From contig JH153308.1 in the NCBI GenBank assembly GCA_000226015.1, forward strand, positions 81,527 to 105,557: a stretch of 24,031 nt of DNA. The letters run 5' to 3'. Within the stretch, counting starts at the first letter, position 1. Every line of letters starts with the position of its first letter. Below, piece by piece: positions 8,936 through 18,981 of the stretch. The notes under the pieces are model-generated. The model did no database searches and was not told the DNA's origin. It saw nothing but the letters and a program-made list of their open reading frames with translations. The position numbers and the translations under genes were made by a program. Source of the stretch: Mnemiopsis leidyi. Its lineage: Eukaryota; Ctenophora; Tentaculata; Lobata; Bolinopsidae.

Positions 8936-11410
8936 TTGTAGCTGGCTCCTCTAGCTCCAACCTTCTTTTTTAAAAGATTCCTCTAGCCTGACGTAGCCTT
9001 AGCAACTTTCCTTACTGTTATGTTATGGTCATTGGTCATTACTACAGCTAATACTGACCAATTTGAATTTTAGCTAGACGTAGCCAGGTAAAGTCTCGTG
9101 TAGCAGACTAAGACAGGCGCCGCACACTTAGTCTCATTCTTCCTGGCACGTCCAGACTTCACACCACTCACCTGTCTAACTTTGCTTTAGTACCTGTGTT
9201 GTTTAGCTGTACCCGCAGTTATATGCCCCAGCATGCTGCAGCAAGCAGTGTTAGAGCTGTAATGCTAACAAGTAACATAGCAATTAGTAAACAAGGAACC
9301 GTTTCAGTTATCACTTATCGCACTTAGTACTTTCTCGCGTTGAATTCGACAAGACAAATACAACTACAAGCAAAATATCACTTTTAGTGTTACTGTTACT
9401 GTTAGTGTTACTGTTACTGTTACTATACTTACTGTTAGTGCGGACATTCTGGATTTTTTATTCAGGGTAATGGGAGCGTAATGTTCCAAGCAGCTCCGCT
9501 ATTCTTAATAATTAGTTTAAAAACTACTTGTAATTGTATCATATTCATATCAATATCAGTATCAATGATCATAATGATGTTGATTTATCATGTCATCATG
9601 ATAATTTATCAAATTCAATTTAAATTCGATCATAATTTATGAACATATTTATTTTTGATTTGCTTGCACTGAGTTGCGTTGTCTTGCTTATAAGAATGAA
9701 ATAAAACAATTTGGTGATTCCGCACTTTTAGTTTTGACTCAAAATCACAATTCACTTCATTAAACTTAAAGTTAAAGAATTGATAGGTTCCAGATCACCG
9801 ATGCACAGGGCTTATTCTTGATATATTGATCGTCAATCTCAAATATGGACATTAAATTATCCTTTTTCCGGTTAGGTTTCTTACGTCTTATGATCCAATT
9901 AATTGGCAAAACTTTAAAGACCTTATAGGCATATTGATATAGGCATTCGCATAAATGATGGCAGAATATATGCTGATGAGGGAAATGGACATTGTAATTT
10001 AAAATCAGCCTTGCAATTATCGATCTTTCATACTTCATAGATCAGGATAAATCAGTATCATTATAAATGATAGGGATCTATGGTATCATGCTTAGGATTT
10101 ATGGTATCGTCATCGATCACTGATAATAACTATAGTCACTAGCCCAGGAGCCAAGCTGCAGTCAAATTAATTGAGTGTCTCGCACAACTGCTGAGCAGCA
10201 TTCCTGATACCACTTCAGGAAGCAGGACCCTAGAAACAAACAGTGCATTATTTATGTAGACCTACTTAAAGTTAATGCAATATCTAGGCCTCGAAGTTGA
10301 CACAACATGAACCAGGGGCCGAACATAGATCCCCATAAGATACAAGACCCTGCTTTTTAAATAGTCAGATACTCACACTAATTTCCGGGTTCTTTCTGGA
10401 TTTATCCTTAACACTAATAAGTCTTGAAACATAAAATTAATTTTTATAAAAAAAAATTCCCAAGGCGTAATTATTCAAAATTTAAGAATGCATCGTGCCG
10501 CATCGTTGGAATTATCAGATTCATACTTCTAAGCTCATTGGCTAACTTTAAGATTGAATGTGGTCCAGCTGTCAATGTCGAGTTTTTTATGTCAGTGATC
10601 CGAGAAAATGCTATAAAGTTAAATTTAAACGCCAATTAGTATTCACATAATCCCATTATATTTTTAGTATTAAATTAACTCATTAACTCAGTATTACTAT
10701 TACAGTCAATAGTCATGAAGCATATTAACATGGAATGTTGTGGCTTTTAAAAGTATAACTCTAACAACTAAGCGTAATGACGTAATTGGTTAAATGAACA
10801 TGAGATTAAAAACTTGACCTGGTTCTGGCTTAATTTAGAAAAACTGATGGAAAAAATGTGGCGTTAATGAGTAGTTTTTCGTTTGGATTTTAAAAACGTG
10901 CTTAAAAATAAATTTTGCCGTGGCATGGCTAGACTAATTTATGATTCAACTTTTCAAATCTAAAGACAGGCCTAAATAAAGCCACATGTCCAAATTAGTA
11001 ACAAAATTAACATAATTAGACTAACTTTGCACTTAGCCGTTTTAGTTTCGATTGAATCCGTCGCCTTTTAACTCATAACTGCCGTTATCATTACCAGCGC
11101 TTTCAGTGAAATTTTTCAAAAAAACGGTTTTGTATCTTACAATAGTGTTTTCAAATTACCATTTCTCCAGTTAAGCTTGAAGTTAATCATTATGATTATG
11201 GCAGAATTATCACAAAAATTCAGGCTTTGGCAAATTTTCTTGAAGTAAGTTTGCATATCTGACATAAATCAACAACTTCTTTAACTTTCTTACTACAATT
11301 AACTGAAAAAATGTAATATCCCAGTACTGTTATACATATGGCTATTCGTATTGTCCAGTAAAATTCCATAAGTTAAACTAAATAATAATAATAATTTTGT
11401 TGATCTCAAA
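8936..11410. other. Gene-poor region with simple sequence
   Basis: No gene supported. It contains a (GTTACT)n tract (about 9385-9430), a run of ATCA/ATGATCAT palindromes (about 9540-9612, e.g. TATCATGTCATCATGATA), and a (TAA)n stretch at about 11382-11396. An isolated strong minus-strand donor-like site lies at 9166-9172 (CAG|GTGAGT), without an open exon behind it. A frame of 88 codons at 9772-10038 (minus) shows no domain. Confidence 0.5.
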
Positions 11411-11541
11411 AGGGGGTCATGGTAAGACCTTGATAACGTTATCACTATCAGGGGGAAGGGGCTTGCTACGATGCAGATGGTGCCACGAGAGGGGAGGGGG
11501 TAAAAATTGCCAAAATTTAAGTTCTATGTGAACAGACCTCA
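11411..11541 (-). mobile_element. Dispersed repeat end, C-tract family (copy A)
   Basis: On the minus strand this reads GGTCTGTTCACATAGAAC, then AAATTTTGGCAATTTTTACC, then a C-rich tract and TCTCGTGGCACC. The same order of blocks appears at 23934-24031: GGGTCGTTCACATATGAC, AAATTTTCGGTTATTTTTACC, C tract, CGTCATCATTCGTCATC. Two copies in one window show a dispersed family. Invertebrate genomes often contain DNA-transposon or MITE ends of this style, but I cannot name the superfamily. Confidence 0.55.
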
Positions 11542-12481
11542 TATATGATTATGAGCAATTAGTGGCTGAAACGCGGTATTGGTATGGGATGTATCGACTG
11601 ACCGATCATAGTTCAATTAATATGCACGATCAATAATACTATTAGGTATATCTGCATGCATATATACTGATCTTACTCCATACTTGGACACGTCACTGTC
11701 TTCCGTTATGGTTTGCAACTCAACCTAGTGTATGTTTTACAACTATACAATTACAAGTCACAGCCGTGCGGTTTCTGCTATCCTACCAGAGTTGTTTATA
11801 ATGATATTATCCCTGGCAGGAACACGCAGTGTATTATAGAGATACTGATACACGCCAACTGTATAAATACCTCGGACTTTTTGTTCATATTGTACTGATG
11901 TATTAATATTGATTGTTGTTTATCATGCATGACCGATACTGATAGAAATTATCTTGTCACAAGAAGTATAAACCAAAAGTGTATTGTTTTTCTCGCAACT
12001 TCAATTTATTCATTTCCATAAGTACTTTCTTATTTAATTTATTGTTATCATCGTCACTCATCATCGGATAGCTGGACATATCCATTTTATGATCATCATA
12101 ATCATGGACTATTTTTGCGCGGATTTATCGAGATCCGATTCTTAGATCAAAGTGGTGCCAATGGCGGCAATCAAGCCATGAATGGCGATTCATTGGTGAC
12201 GTTTGATTTAGACGAGTCTCTATATATTTGTTTAACTCTAACGTTCTAACGATCATACTTTGAGCGACGGGAGTCGGATGCACCCGCGATCACAGTTGTT
12301 ACAATTATGCAAACACTCAACAGTGGCAACAATGGATCAACTCACCAAATTGGCAAACTACATGACTCTTTTAGCTTTTTATGATTTCTCACAATTTATT
12401 GTTAATGTTACTAAGTATACTAAAATCCTAACCTTTTTAGATTTGTTTTGTACACTATAAGTATACACCCGTGATTTCAAA
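11542..12481. other. Spacer and 5' region of the Ly6 gene
   Basis: AT-rich with no other gene recognised. A CCAAT-type ATTGG lies at 12192-12196 and a TATATAT box at about 12220-12226. These would place transcription initiation near 12250 and leave a 5' UTR of about 230 bases before the ATG at 12482. The promoter call is by position only. Confidence 0.4.
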
Positions 12482-14694
12482 ATGGAACGACTCATGGTTT
12501 TTGTGATTTCATGCATATTGCTTATAGGAGGTGAGTAACGGTTAACTTAAAATTCAGCGATCAGTTCTGGTGGAAAATTTTTTAAAACTTTAACTTTATA
12601 AAGATTGTACGAAAAATTAAATTGAAGTTGAGAACATAAATACATTCGTTATTTATTACAAATTAAGATATGTATATAATATGTATAATATGTATAAATA
12701 TATGTATAATAATGTGCAAGTAAAATGTTAATTGCTTACAGGTGTCAGTAGTTTGGAATGTTTTGCCTGCTCTGGGTCTATGAAGCCGGAAAACTGCAAC
12801 ATAGCTAAATGTGAGAAAGAAAGTGAGAAATGCTTCCTAATGATACCGAACAGTTCCAACAAAGAATCGGTTATAAGGGGCTGTTTACCTCCCTCACCCC
12901 TTCCCGACTTCGTCACAGGTAATACATCTTACAGTATTGCTTTTAAGGGGGAATTGTAAAAATTTAGCTAGACCAGCTGACTGTACAGGAACCTAAAGCA
13001 CCCTAACGGGCATCAATTGCACCACTTATTTTTTATTCTATTTCTAAGATGACGCATTTTTTGGAATCGCAAAAAGAAAATTTTTCCGAGAATTCGGAAA
13101 TTTTTGGAAATTTACATTGCATAAATAAAACTCAGCTGTTTCTCATTGAATCATGCTGAAAATTTTCACAAATTTCATTGATACCTTTGTAAAGCAGCTG
13201 TGAAAATTTCACGAAAAAATGATAAAATTTGACTTAATGGCACCCGTCCAAAGTTGCCAAATCCCAAAATTTTTTTTTAATGTTAACTAACTTTGAAAAT
13301 TTGCACACGCTACTGTGAACTGTCAAGCACCTTGAAACTTTGCACACAGGTAGAAGACATCGGGTCGGATAAAGTATCTTTGTGAAAAGTGACCTTATAT
13401 CTGGCATTTAGACAANNNNNNNNNNNNNNNNNNNNNNNNNNNNNNNNNNNNNNNNNNNNNNNNNNNNNNNNNNNNNNNNNNNNNNNNNNNNNNNNNNNNN
13501 NNNNNNNNNNNNNNNNNNNNNNNNNNNNNNNNNNNNNNNNNNNNNNNNNNNNNNNNNNNNNNNNNNNNNNNNNNNNNNNNNNNNNNNNNNNNNNNNNNNN
13601 NNNNNNNNNNNNNNNNNNNNNNNNNNNNNNNNNNNNNNNNNNNNNNNNNNNNNNNNNNNNNNNNNNNNNNNNNNNNNNNNNNNNNNNNNNNNNNNNNNNN
13701 NNNNNNNNNNNNNNNNNNNNNNNNNNNNNNNNNNNNNNNNNNNNNNNNNNNNNNNNNNNNNNNNNNNNNNNNNNNNNNNNNNNNNNNNNNNNNNNNNNNN
13801 NNNNNNNNNNNNNNNNNNNNNNNNNNAAGTGTCCAAAAATCTTTCCCCTTTCCTTGAAAACAGACAATTCATAGCATCAAAATTTTTCTATCGAGGTCTT
13901 CTACCTGTGTGCAAAGTTTCAAGGTGCTTGACGGTTCACAGTAGCGTGTGTAAATTTTTAAAGTTAGTTAACATAAAAAAGAAATTTTTGGGACTTGGCA
14001 ACTTTGGACGGGTGCCATTAAGTCGAATTTTATTAGTTTTTCGTGAAATTTTCACAGCTGCTTTACAAAGGTATCAATAAAATTTGTGAAAATTTTCAGC
14101 ATGATTCAATGAGAAACGGCTGAGTTTTATTTATGCAATGTAAATTTCCAAAAATTTCCGAATTCTCGGAAAAATTTTCTTTTTGCGATTTCCAAAAATG
14201 CGTCATCTTAGAAATAGAATAAAAAATAAGTGGTGCAATTGATGCCCGTTAGGGTGCTTTAGGTTCCTGTACAGTCAGCTGGTCTAGCTTCCACAAACCC
14301 CTGTTTTCTACAATTCCCCCTTAAAGCATCATTAAAGATTTCAATGACGATTGGATACTGAGTTAGGATCAGTTGGTCCGCTTTCCCAGCTAACCCTTTT
14401 GTATAGATTTCATGACTTTTAGTTATATGTATGATTCTTTAGATGTGTGTGTTAAAATCGATAAACTTAAAGAAAATGATCCAAGCCATTTAGAAACTAT
14501 ACTGTTGAGTTTTGAGATCTTACTCTTAGCATTTCTTTATATCAACAATCCAATAATGCATCTCAGATTGTGAAAGTAACGAAGCTTGCGAATATCTGAC
14601 GTGCACTGCTGAGAGATGTAACCACGGTGAAGCAGCTATGTCCTCGATTTTCCTTATTTTGCTCTCAGTTTTAAGTCTTTTTTGGTTTTATTGA
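12482..14694 (+). CDS. GPI-anchored Ly6/uPAR three-finger protein, 3 exons
   Basis: Exons 12482-12530, 12742-12918 and 14567-14694 join in frame to give 117 residues. Splice sites are GAG|GTGAGT, TTACAG|GT, CAG|GTAATA and CTCAG|AT. Both introns are phase 1, as is usual for Ly6-domain genes. Residues 1-20 are a signal peptide ending VSS. The mature part starts LECFAC and has exactly ten cysteines (23, 26, 35, 40, 47, 64, 77, 83, 88, 93) ending C93-N94, the Ly6/uPAR hallmark. C9-x4-C10-N spacing matches CD59-type domains, though C8 and C9 are four residues apart rather than adjacent. N53 is a glycosylation sequon. Residues 97-117 form a small-residue site plus a hydrophobic tail, a GPI signal. 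Predicted location is the outer leaflet of the plasma membrane; the ligand is unknown. The family includes CD59-like regulators, receptor modulators and septate-junction proteins. Intron 2 holds a foldback element and an assembly gap, so an extra exon there cannot be excluded, but none is needed for a complete domain. Confidence 0.88.
12667..12715. repeat. TATAATATG-type microsatellite
   Basis: Low-complexity run of TATGTATAA units just upstream of the exon 2 acceptor, inside intron 1 of the Ly6 gene. Confidence 0.8.
12939..14327. mobile_element. Large foldback element in Ly6 intron 2
   Basis: Arm 12939-13362 and arm 13891-14327 are reverse complements over about 420 bases with few differences. 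The main one is an extra 15 or so bases (CCACAAACCCCTGTTTTC region, 14291-14308) in the right arm. Outer ends read GCTTTTAAGGGGGAATTGTA and its complement. The space between the arms includes 411 unknown bases (13416-13826). It is probably a foldback or MITE-like DNA transposon, possibly with an internal region lost in the gap. No obvious target-site duplication was found. No protein is encoded in what is visible. Confidence 0.85.
13416..13826. other. Assembly gap (411 N)
   Basis: A run of N inside the spacer of the foldback element. Hairpin-forming flanks are a common reason for failed sequence. The gap length may be an estimate. Confidence 0.99.
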
Positions 14695-15383
14695 GATTCG
14701 GTTCTTTGACAGTCGAGATAAATTATTGGTATACGTATATTGAACGTGGTAATGGCATCCAAGTGCAAGTTTGTTTTTATTTTAATATCATAATCATGAT
14801 TTTAATCAGCAATAGGGACGATTAAAATGCTTGCACTGTACAGTTACACAGTGATATTGTTAATATCAGAAACTGTGAATATCAATATTATTGATATGGA
14901 TATTATGAGGGCGATAAACACTGGATTAAGAATAATAATAATTCTGCACATTCGATTTATAAATGCAAATATTCGTTGCAATGCTTCTTAAAACAAACTC
15001 TGTAAATAAGCAATTCCGTATAACCTGATTAAGAGTAAGACTATAAAGGCTATAAACAGTGCAGTGAAACTTTCCCTCTAACAGTTCTGCATTAAATACT
15101 ATAAGAAATATAACTTTGACTTAATTAAACTGAATGGATTTTGATCCAGTATGATTTTTATAAGTGCTATTTTATGAATTCTTAATATAAGGAGTAAGTG
15201 GTAAAGCAAAATTTCAAAAAATTTGGGTTTTTGTTTCTAAAATGAGTGATGGAATATATATAAAAGTAGGAAACTATGAACTACGGCTACAAAACTTTCA
15301 ATATTTTGAATGATTTGAATTTTTGAGGTACGAATAATATCACAAACTGGCATATGCATTTAAAAGTATTTTCAAAATCAATA

Positions 15384-15412
15384 TTGATCATCGATGACTC
15401 ATCGATGATCAA
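15384..15412. repeat. Perfect 29-base palindrome
   Basis: TTGATCATCGATGA, one central C, then the exact reverse complement. The following 80 bases hold further ATTGATCA and GATGATCATC units, so this is a cluster of GATCA-based palindromes. Confidence 0.9.
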
Positions 15413-16005
15413 CGGAACTCATGATCAACATTGATCAACATTGATCATAATTTTTAAGGAAATACAAATTGATGATCATCGAAGATCAATGCTGATCAGC
15501 GAATATAATGTGTCGTAGAACTGAGAAAAATATACATGGTTTTAGCTACAATCGACATCCCCAACAAATGACATATCAATATCATATCACTGACTGTTTC
15601 CTGCTAAAATTTTTTGATCCCCTGATCACAGTCTGAGCTATAAGTATAAGGCAGAACGTAGGGAAACGAACTTTTGGGCAATGGTCACAAATTTTACGTA
15701 TGATCATGTGTCATTTACGGACAAACGGGAAGTTAGCGACGGCAAATCAATATCGAGCAAAGCGTACTATAAATGATTCGTGACCCCTCCCCAACAATAT
15801 TAGTATAGCCTTAAGATATAAAGTGGGTAATGAGTTGACTATTTCTTAGAGTAAGAACGTGTATGTCAATTAAAATGGTAGTAGGCGAGTTTTTATTATG
15901 GCTTCACAGTAATTCCTGATCATCAAATTTGATTCAAGTTATTGATTAATTTTTGCAAATTTTTTGTTATGGCATGGGTTTCTGTATACAAGATGATCTA
16001 AATTT

Positions 16006-16113
16006 GTTAACTGATTTCTTGATAAAGCTTTAATAACATTTTACCGCGGAAAACGTTTGCCTGTCATGAATATGTGTCAAAGCTTTTATCAAGAATTCAA
16101 GAAATCAGTTGAC
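16006..16113. repeat. Inverted repeat, about 25-bp arms
   Basis: GTTAACTGATTTCTTGATAAAGCTT (16006-16030) pairs with 16079-16113, where the complementary arm is interrupted by about 10 inserted bases (TTAAGAATTC-like). The loop is about 48 bases. Confidence 0.75.
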
Positions 16114-16321
16114 GATCATTTAATTTTTCGCAAACAAAGATGCGACATAGAAATAAGATTGAAAACGCTTGCCGTTGCTTGTGCACAATCAGAAACTGTA
16201 AATATCAATAGACAATATAAATGTTCTCCACATCCAATAAGAAAATGATGCAAAAAACTCAAAGTATCAATAAAATCTGCTTTATTTTGATAATAAATTA
16301 AATCACGGCATCAGTGTTATT

Positions 16322-16360
16322 AACGATATACATATCGTCAGCGACGATATGTTTATCGTT
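16322..16360. repeat. Hairpin, 18-bp stem
   Basis: AACGATATACATATCGTC, loop AGC, then a complementary arm with one mismatch. A second related GTCGTCGC/TTATTAAC context follows. Function unknown. Confidence 0.8.
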
Positions 16361-17136
16361 ATTAACAATAACATTGTCGTCGCTAATGCCAAATTGAACT
16401 TCATATATAACCTTTTCAACATATTGATTTTCAGTTTTTATATTTTCTCTAAGTCCTTAACAAATTGGTCATCGTTTTTCAAAATAAAATTACTTTTAAT
16501 CGAAAGGTTACTGATAATTTTAAAAAGTCATAATGATCATTATTCGTTAAACGGAACAATTTTATCGAGGAGTGTAGGGCTAGAATGATCTGTTTCAGGA
16601 TTTCTTGGTTTCTGAAAAAAGGATAATTTGAATTGATGAGAAATCTCATTCTAAAATTAAAAGTTCTTTTTTATGCATGTTTGAAATTGGTGATTATCAT
16701 CACATTTAGTGAAAGATCAAAATAGAAGATCCAAGTCTAACAGTAAAAAACAAAACAAAATCACATTCACAATCACATTCACAGCATTAGAAATTAGATA
16801 ATAGATAACCCATTCGGATTATCTTAGTGCATAAAATTAGAAATGTGACATTCAATATAGCATCAGTCTATAATTAGCAGTAAAAATCAAGCTTTAGCAA
16901 GGGCGTGCTCTTGTAGACAGCAGTAACTGTAGAAGAAGCGATCAAAAATTAAATCTGGACTTATAACTTAATAATTGTTGCTTGTATAAATAATGTATAA
17001 AAAATTAAACGCGGAGTAATGGTACATCACAATGATCAATAGCTGAAGTCGATAGCTGAAGTTTGAGCGTTACAGTTACAGTTACACCATATTATTATTA
17101 CACGTATCTATAATTACACTGCACGACAAGATCTGA

Positions 17137-17267
17137 TCATTGATCTGCGATTGATCGTTCGCGTTTGGCTCTAGAAGTAGACCGACGTCCTTTTGTGAGT
17201 CGACGTTTGTTGGGCTGGAAGAAAAACCCCCCACGAGTGTCCAACTCTACATTTTCTGTATCTTCGT
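17137..17267 (-). CDS. Second terminal exon, GGFFF-basic tail (paralogue or alternative exon)
   Basis: On the minus strand an ATCAATGCAG acceptor (17268-17277) opens a 131-base frame in phase 1 ending TGA. It encodes six acidic residues among the first ten, then TR-GGFFFQP, then a tail with twelve basic residues (K/R) in about 26, and no cysteine. It matches the terminal exon at 18982-19115 in length (131 versus 134 bases), entry phase, acidic-to-basic order and the motif R-[DG]-G-F-F-F-x-P. The open frame also extends upstream to 17285 before a TGA (after an acidic stretch EVAEALFETEK), so the acceptor is inferred rather than forced. It could be the last exon of a tandem paralogue, an alternative last exon of the gene at 20280-18982, or a decayed copy. 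I found no complete upstream exon set for it. Confidence 0.65.
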
Positions 17268-17277
17268 CTGCATTGAT

Positions 17278-17980
17278 GGTGGGTCACTTCTCAGTCTCAA
17301 ATAGAGCTTCAGCTACTTCTAAGTCTATGTTTTTTGAAAGAGAAAAAATAGAAATTCTAATTCTATCCGCATTATACGGCGTATATTAATTTCATTCTCA
17401 TCTCATTCTTATTGCTAAATTTCAATTTTTTCATTGTTGTTTTTGATGTTCATCTCATGGGCAAAATCTTCTGAGTCAAATTGCTAGACGAGGCGACGTT
17501 TGAATCTAATTCTAATAATTTCTACTGGATATTTTGGACATCGGATTAGCGACAGCTCGAACTTGTTGAGTTTTGATCATTTAAGTGCTTATTGAATGTA
17601 TTCATTAATATTTCTTGAATCGACTTACTAGTGTTTCACTTAAAGTTAAACGATCACAGAAAACCATACATGAAATTTCTATAAAATATAACTAACCCTA
17701 GATAAATCAAAACCAGTTGATAAATCAAAGCCAGTTGTACTTGCTTATGATATTCATATTTGGATTTATAAGCAGCCAGCGCAATTGAAAGAAACGGAAT
17801 CCGAATGGTTTAATAGTAATTACTTATATTATTACTATTATTATTAAAAATCGTGGCACAAACGCGAACTAAAACTAGCAGCTTTAGAAACAAAACTTGT
17901 TGGGCCACGAAGAAAATATGCCTTTGTGCTTGACAAAAATAAGGTTAAAAATAGTTTTTGACCTTATTCATTGTTTTTTG
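17278..17980. other. Spacer, possible decayed upstream exons
   Basis: On the minus strand a short acidic frame beginning FDSEDF (about 17490 down to 17425) faintly resembles LDSEF of the intact precursor exon but has no donor. An ATG-V-F start followed by a GTAAGT donor lies at about 17668-17624. These may be remnants of a duplicated gene, but neither is strong. Confidence 0.25.
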
Positions 17981-18070
17981 TCAAATAGGGACCCAAGATT
18001 TATTCCATTCTACGTTGTAAGTCATCGTGCGCTTTGTCTTCGGCTTCCACGGCAAAAAAGAACCCTGATC
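17981..18070 (-). pseudogene. Weak third trace of the GFFF terminal exon
   Basis: The minus strand reads GGTTCTTTTTTG, one T shorter than GGTTTCTTTTTTG in the intact terminal exon (19086-19074 region). It is followed in one frame by PWKPKTKR and a mildly basic tail to TGA at 17981. In the other frame it gives GFFFA and an acidic tail. It is compatible with a frameshifted copy of the terminal exon, but short enough to be coincidence. Confidence 0.25.
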
Positions 18071-18981
18071 ATCATCAAGTCATCATTCTAATATGATTTT
18101 GATCGCGATAATCATTTTGTGGGCGCTTAAATTTAAGATTTTGATTTTTATAGCTATAACTGCATGCTAGTTTATTTATATTTCTAACTCTGAGCTACCA
18201 TCATTTGATTTTACAACTACTAGGTTGTCAACCGTGGTGGAGTTGAATATAAATCTGTACGTTCTTTGAAATTAAAATTTGGTATGTGGAATGTTGGAAC
18301 ATTTCATCACTATAAAATAAATCGCTCGCATGGTGTGATCAATATTGATTACCAGTAAAATCGAACTTCAAAATTTCCTAAAAGATTGTTCACGGCCGTC
18401 GAAAAATATTGATATGCGTATGAGTATTGCAGTTTTCATACTAGGAGAGTCTACGACTATGACTGAGTATATGAATATATGAATATCTGATAAAGTGATG
18501 TCTAATTTAAATTTGGCTCGCTGTTCACAAGAAACTAACAACTAGAATTAAGCTATCAAAGAAAAAGTTATTTTGCAACCTTCTGATGCTAAGATGCTCA
18601 AGTATTTTTCTCATATAAGTAAAATCGATCTTACTTATTTAGTGTCATCAGCCCGAGTAGCTCAGTAGCAGAGTAGAAAATGCAGAGAAAACTTAAGATG
18701 AGACTGAAAGTAGAACTGATACTTATAGTGCAAGTGATATAGTGGTACTGTCAATAGTATCATCTGCATCAATAGTATAACTAGTTCTTTGAATGCAAGA
18801 AGAAATGTGCAAGGAATGCATGATAAAGATGAAATACAAAGAAAAGAATTAAAAGTTGGTTAAGGCTCGCAAGTTTATATTGAATTTGTAAGAGGGAAAT
18901 GAAGGAACAATTATTCCAATGCTGTTATGACTATTTATGAACCTTTACCGTGATTGGAACGTGTCATTTTTGCAATCATAT
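18071..18981. other. Spacer with a tRNA-like fragment
   Basis: It contains GCCCGAGTAGCTCAGTAGCAG at 18651-18671 (plus strand), which looks like the 5' half and A box of a tRNA or SINE. No B box or 3' half follows. It also contains a TATGAATA tandem (18467-18485). The 3' UTR of the minus-strand precursor gene should occupy the right end; I saw no clear AATAAA there. Confidence 0.4.

Larger units (their letters stand above)
14695..17136. other. Gene-poor, palindrome-rich region
   Basis: No supported gene. It contains GATC-rich palindromes (15384-15412 and neighbours), an inverted repeat (16006-16030 with 16079-16113) and a hairpin (16322-16360). A plus-strand frame of about 52 codons ending at 15773 follows an acceptor-like GATCACAG (15629), but has no partner exon and no family. 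A GTTACAGTTACAG run lies at about 17072-17084. Confidence 0.5.

Noticed and set aside
13310..13874. Several ORFs of 150-185 codons spanning the gap.
   Set aside because: They are open only because the N run contains no stops; the visible ends are foldback arm sequence.
15605..15773. Plus-strand frame rich in Lys/Arg/Tyr after a GATCACAG acceptor-like site.
   Set aside because: No upstream exon, no family match, and of a length expected by chance.
17165..17389. Plus-strand ORF of 74 codons.
   Set aside because: It is the antisense shadow of the GGFFF terminal exon, which is supported by similarity to the intact minus-strand gene.
18651..18671. tRNA gene starting GCCCGAGTAGCTCAGTAG.
   Set aside because: Only the 5' half resembles a tRNA; no anticodon stem, B box or 3' acceptor half follows.
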